From NCBI GenBank assembly GCA_016292455.1, contig JAEDIL010000089.1, positions 1-7,427 of the forward strand: a DNA stretch of 7,427 bases, written 5' to 3'. Below are positions 6,388 to 7,427 of this stretch, piece by piece (position 1 is the stretch's first letter; each line of letters starts with the position of its first letter). The position numbers were made by a program, and so were the translations under genes. A model generated the notes under the pieces. The model did not search any database. It was not told the origin of the DNA and worked only from the letters and a program-made list of their open reading frames with translations. Origin of the DNA: Clostridiaceae bacterium (lineage in GTDB: Bacteria > Bacillota > Clostridia > Oscillospirales > Acutalibacteraceae).

Positions 6388-7427
6388 CTTTCTTTTCCTC
6401 CTTCCTCTTTGCGCCCGCCATGTAGAGACCGAGTTCCTGGGCGTCAGTCGTTTTCGGGTCAAGCTCGCCGACTATCTCGCCCTCGTACATGACAAGGATT
6501 CTGTCCGGAACGCTGAGAACCTCGTCAAGCTCGAGTGAAACAAGCAGAACACCCTTGCCGGCGTCCCGGCAGGCAACGAGCTGCCTGTGAATATATTCGA
6601 TTGCGCCGACGTCAAGACCTCTTGTCGGCTGAACGGCAACAAGAAGCTCGGGGTTGCGGTCAATTTCGCGCGCAACAATAGCTTTCTGCTGGTTGCCGCC
6701 GGACATGCTCCTTGCAATTGTTGCCGACCCCTGACCGGAACGTACGTCATATTGCTCAATCAGCTTGTCCGAATATGCACGGATATTTTTCTTTTTCAAA
6801 AAGCCGAACTTACCCGTGAATTGCGGTTCAAAGTATCGTTCAAGAACCATGTTGTTTTCAAGCGAGTAATCAAGAACAAGACCGTGCTTATGTCTGTCCT
6901 CGGGAATGTGGCTCAGTCCGGCAAGATTCCTTTTCCTTATAGGGGCTTTGGTAATGTCCTTGCCCAGGAGGGTGATTGTTCCGGTTTTCACAGGTTCAAG
7001 CCCCGTCAGACCGTAAACAAACTCGGTCTGACCGTTTCCGTCAATACCGGCAAGGCAGACAATTTCGCCTGCACGGACGTTGAAGGAAACATTCTTGACC
7101 GCGTCGTTTTTGTGGAGCTTGCTTGCAACGCTGACATTTCTGACGTCAAGGATAACGTCGCCGGGCTTTTTTTCTTCTTTGCGAACGGCAAAGTCAACGT
7201 CTCTGCCGACCATCATTCTGGAAAGCTCTTCCTTTGTGGTATCCTTGATGTCAACTGTGCCTATATATTTACCCTTACGAAGAACGGTGCAGCGGTCGGC
7301 AACCTCCATAATTTCATTGAGCTTGTGAGAAATGAAAAGAATGCTCTTGCCCTCTTTGGCAAGGTTTTTCATAATCTGCATCAGCTCTTCAATTTCCTGC
7401 GGAGTGAGAACCGCTGTCGGTTCGTCA
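6377..7427 (-). CDS. nupO: Nucleoside ABC transporter ATPase NupO, N-terminus outside the window
   Basis: The cytoplasmic energy-coupling subunit with two fused ATPase domains, of the kind also found in sugar importers (RbsA type). The visible 349 residues begin at the Walker B region of domain 1 (DEPTAVLTPQE, 7426-7394) with its H-loop histidine (FISHKLNE). About 160 residues, including the first Walker A, are cut off by the window edge. Domain 2 has GIDGNGQT (7048-7025) where the Walker A lysine is Gln, a good signature SMSGGNQQK (near 6706), and AVQPTRGLDVGA (near 6631) in which the Walker B Asp-Glu is replaced by Val-Gln. Such a degenerate second site is normal for NupO relatives, and one functional site is probably enough. 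The acidic and basic tail (RKEEKKDEE) carries the ribosome-binding site of nupP. The true start is not visible. Confidence 0.95.
   Translation of the reverse strand, partial: DEPTAVLTPQEIEELMQIMKNLAKEGKSILFISHKLNEIMEVADRCTVLRKGKYIGTVDIKDTTKEELSRMMVGRDVDFAVRKEEKKPGDVILDVRNVSVASKLHKNDAVKNVSFNVRAGEIVCLAGIDGNGQTEFVYGLTGLEPVKTGTITLLGKDITKAPIRKRNLAGLSHIPEDRHKHGLVLDYSLENNMVLERYFEPQFTGKFGFLKKKNIRAYSDKLIEQYDVRSGQGSATIARSMSGGNQQKAIVAREIDRNPELLVAVQPTRGLDVGAIEYIHRQLVACRDAGKGVLLVSLELDEVLSVPDRILVMYEGEIVGELDPKTTDAQELGLYMAGAKRKEEKKDEE

Noticed and set aside
6388..6462. Longer N-terminus for NupP beginning at 6462
   Set aside because: The added 25 residues are basic, are read from inside nupO and lack a good ribosome-binding site, while AGGAGG stands 9 bases before the ATG at 6387.

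Overview
The window looks like chromosomal DNA from a Gram-positive Bacillota, most likely a Clostridia-type (Oscillospiraceae/Ruminococcaceae-like) anaerobe. This is inferred from the strong AGGAGG ribosome-binding sites, U-tract hairpin terminators, AT-rich gaps between moderate-GC genes, and proteins that resemble Bacillus/Clostridia families. No mobile element, phage gene, CRISPR array, rRNA or tRNA was seen.

Left part (1-2890, + strand). An intrinsic terminator at 6-56 closes a gene outside the window. A gene-free, AT-rich stretch of about 480 bases follows. It holds an operator-like palindrome (234-260), an extended -10 promoter (311-319) and then about 210 bases that fold into a series of hairpins, two of them mutually exclusive. 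This looks like a structured 5' leader of unknown class. Downstream is a two-gene operon with ATGA overlap: a GNAT-family N-acetyltransferase (536-1132) and a 562-residue protein of unrecognised family (1129-2817), with three membrane segments and a large, probably extracytoplasmic, region. A long hairpin at 2830-2887 ends this operon and probably also the converging operon from the right.

Right part (2904-7427, - strand, read right to left). This is a nucleoside uptake and salvage operon: the ABC ATPase NupO (N-terminus outside the window), the permeases NupP and NupQ, and pyrimidine-nucleoside phosphorylase. The transporter genes overlap by 11 bases and 1 base, so they are probably translationally coupled. 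Imported nucleosides would be split by the phosphorylase into base and (deoxy)ribose-1-phosphate. The substrate-binding lipoprotein (BmpA/NupN type) and the operon promoter are expected to the right of the window.

The gap between nupQ and the phosphorylase gene (4206-4291) is unusually elaborate. It has a 12-bp inverted repeat whose loop carries a perfect ribosome-binding site, a short overlapping upstream ORF, and a second hairpin that can bury the phosphorylase ribosome-binding site. With the 326-535 leader, it is the best candidate here for undescribed regulation. The known genes themselves look ordinary.
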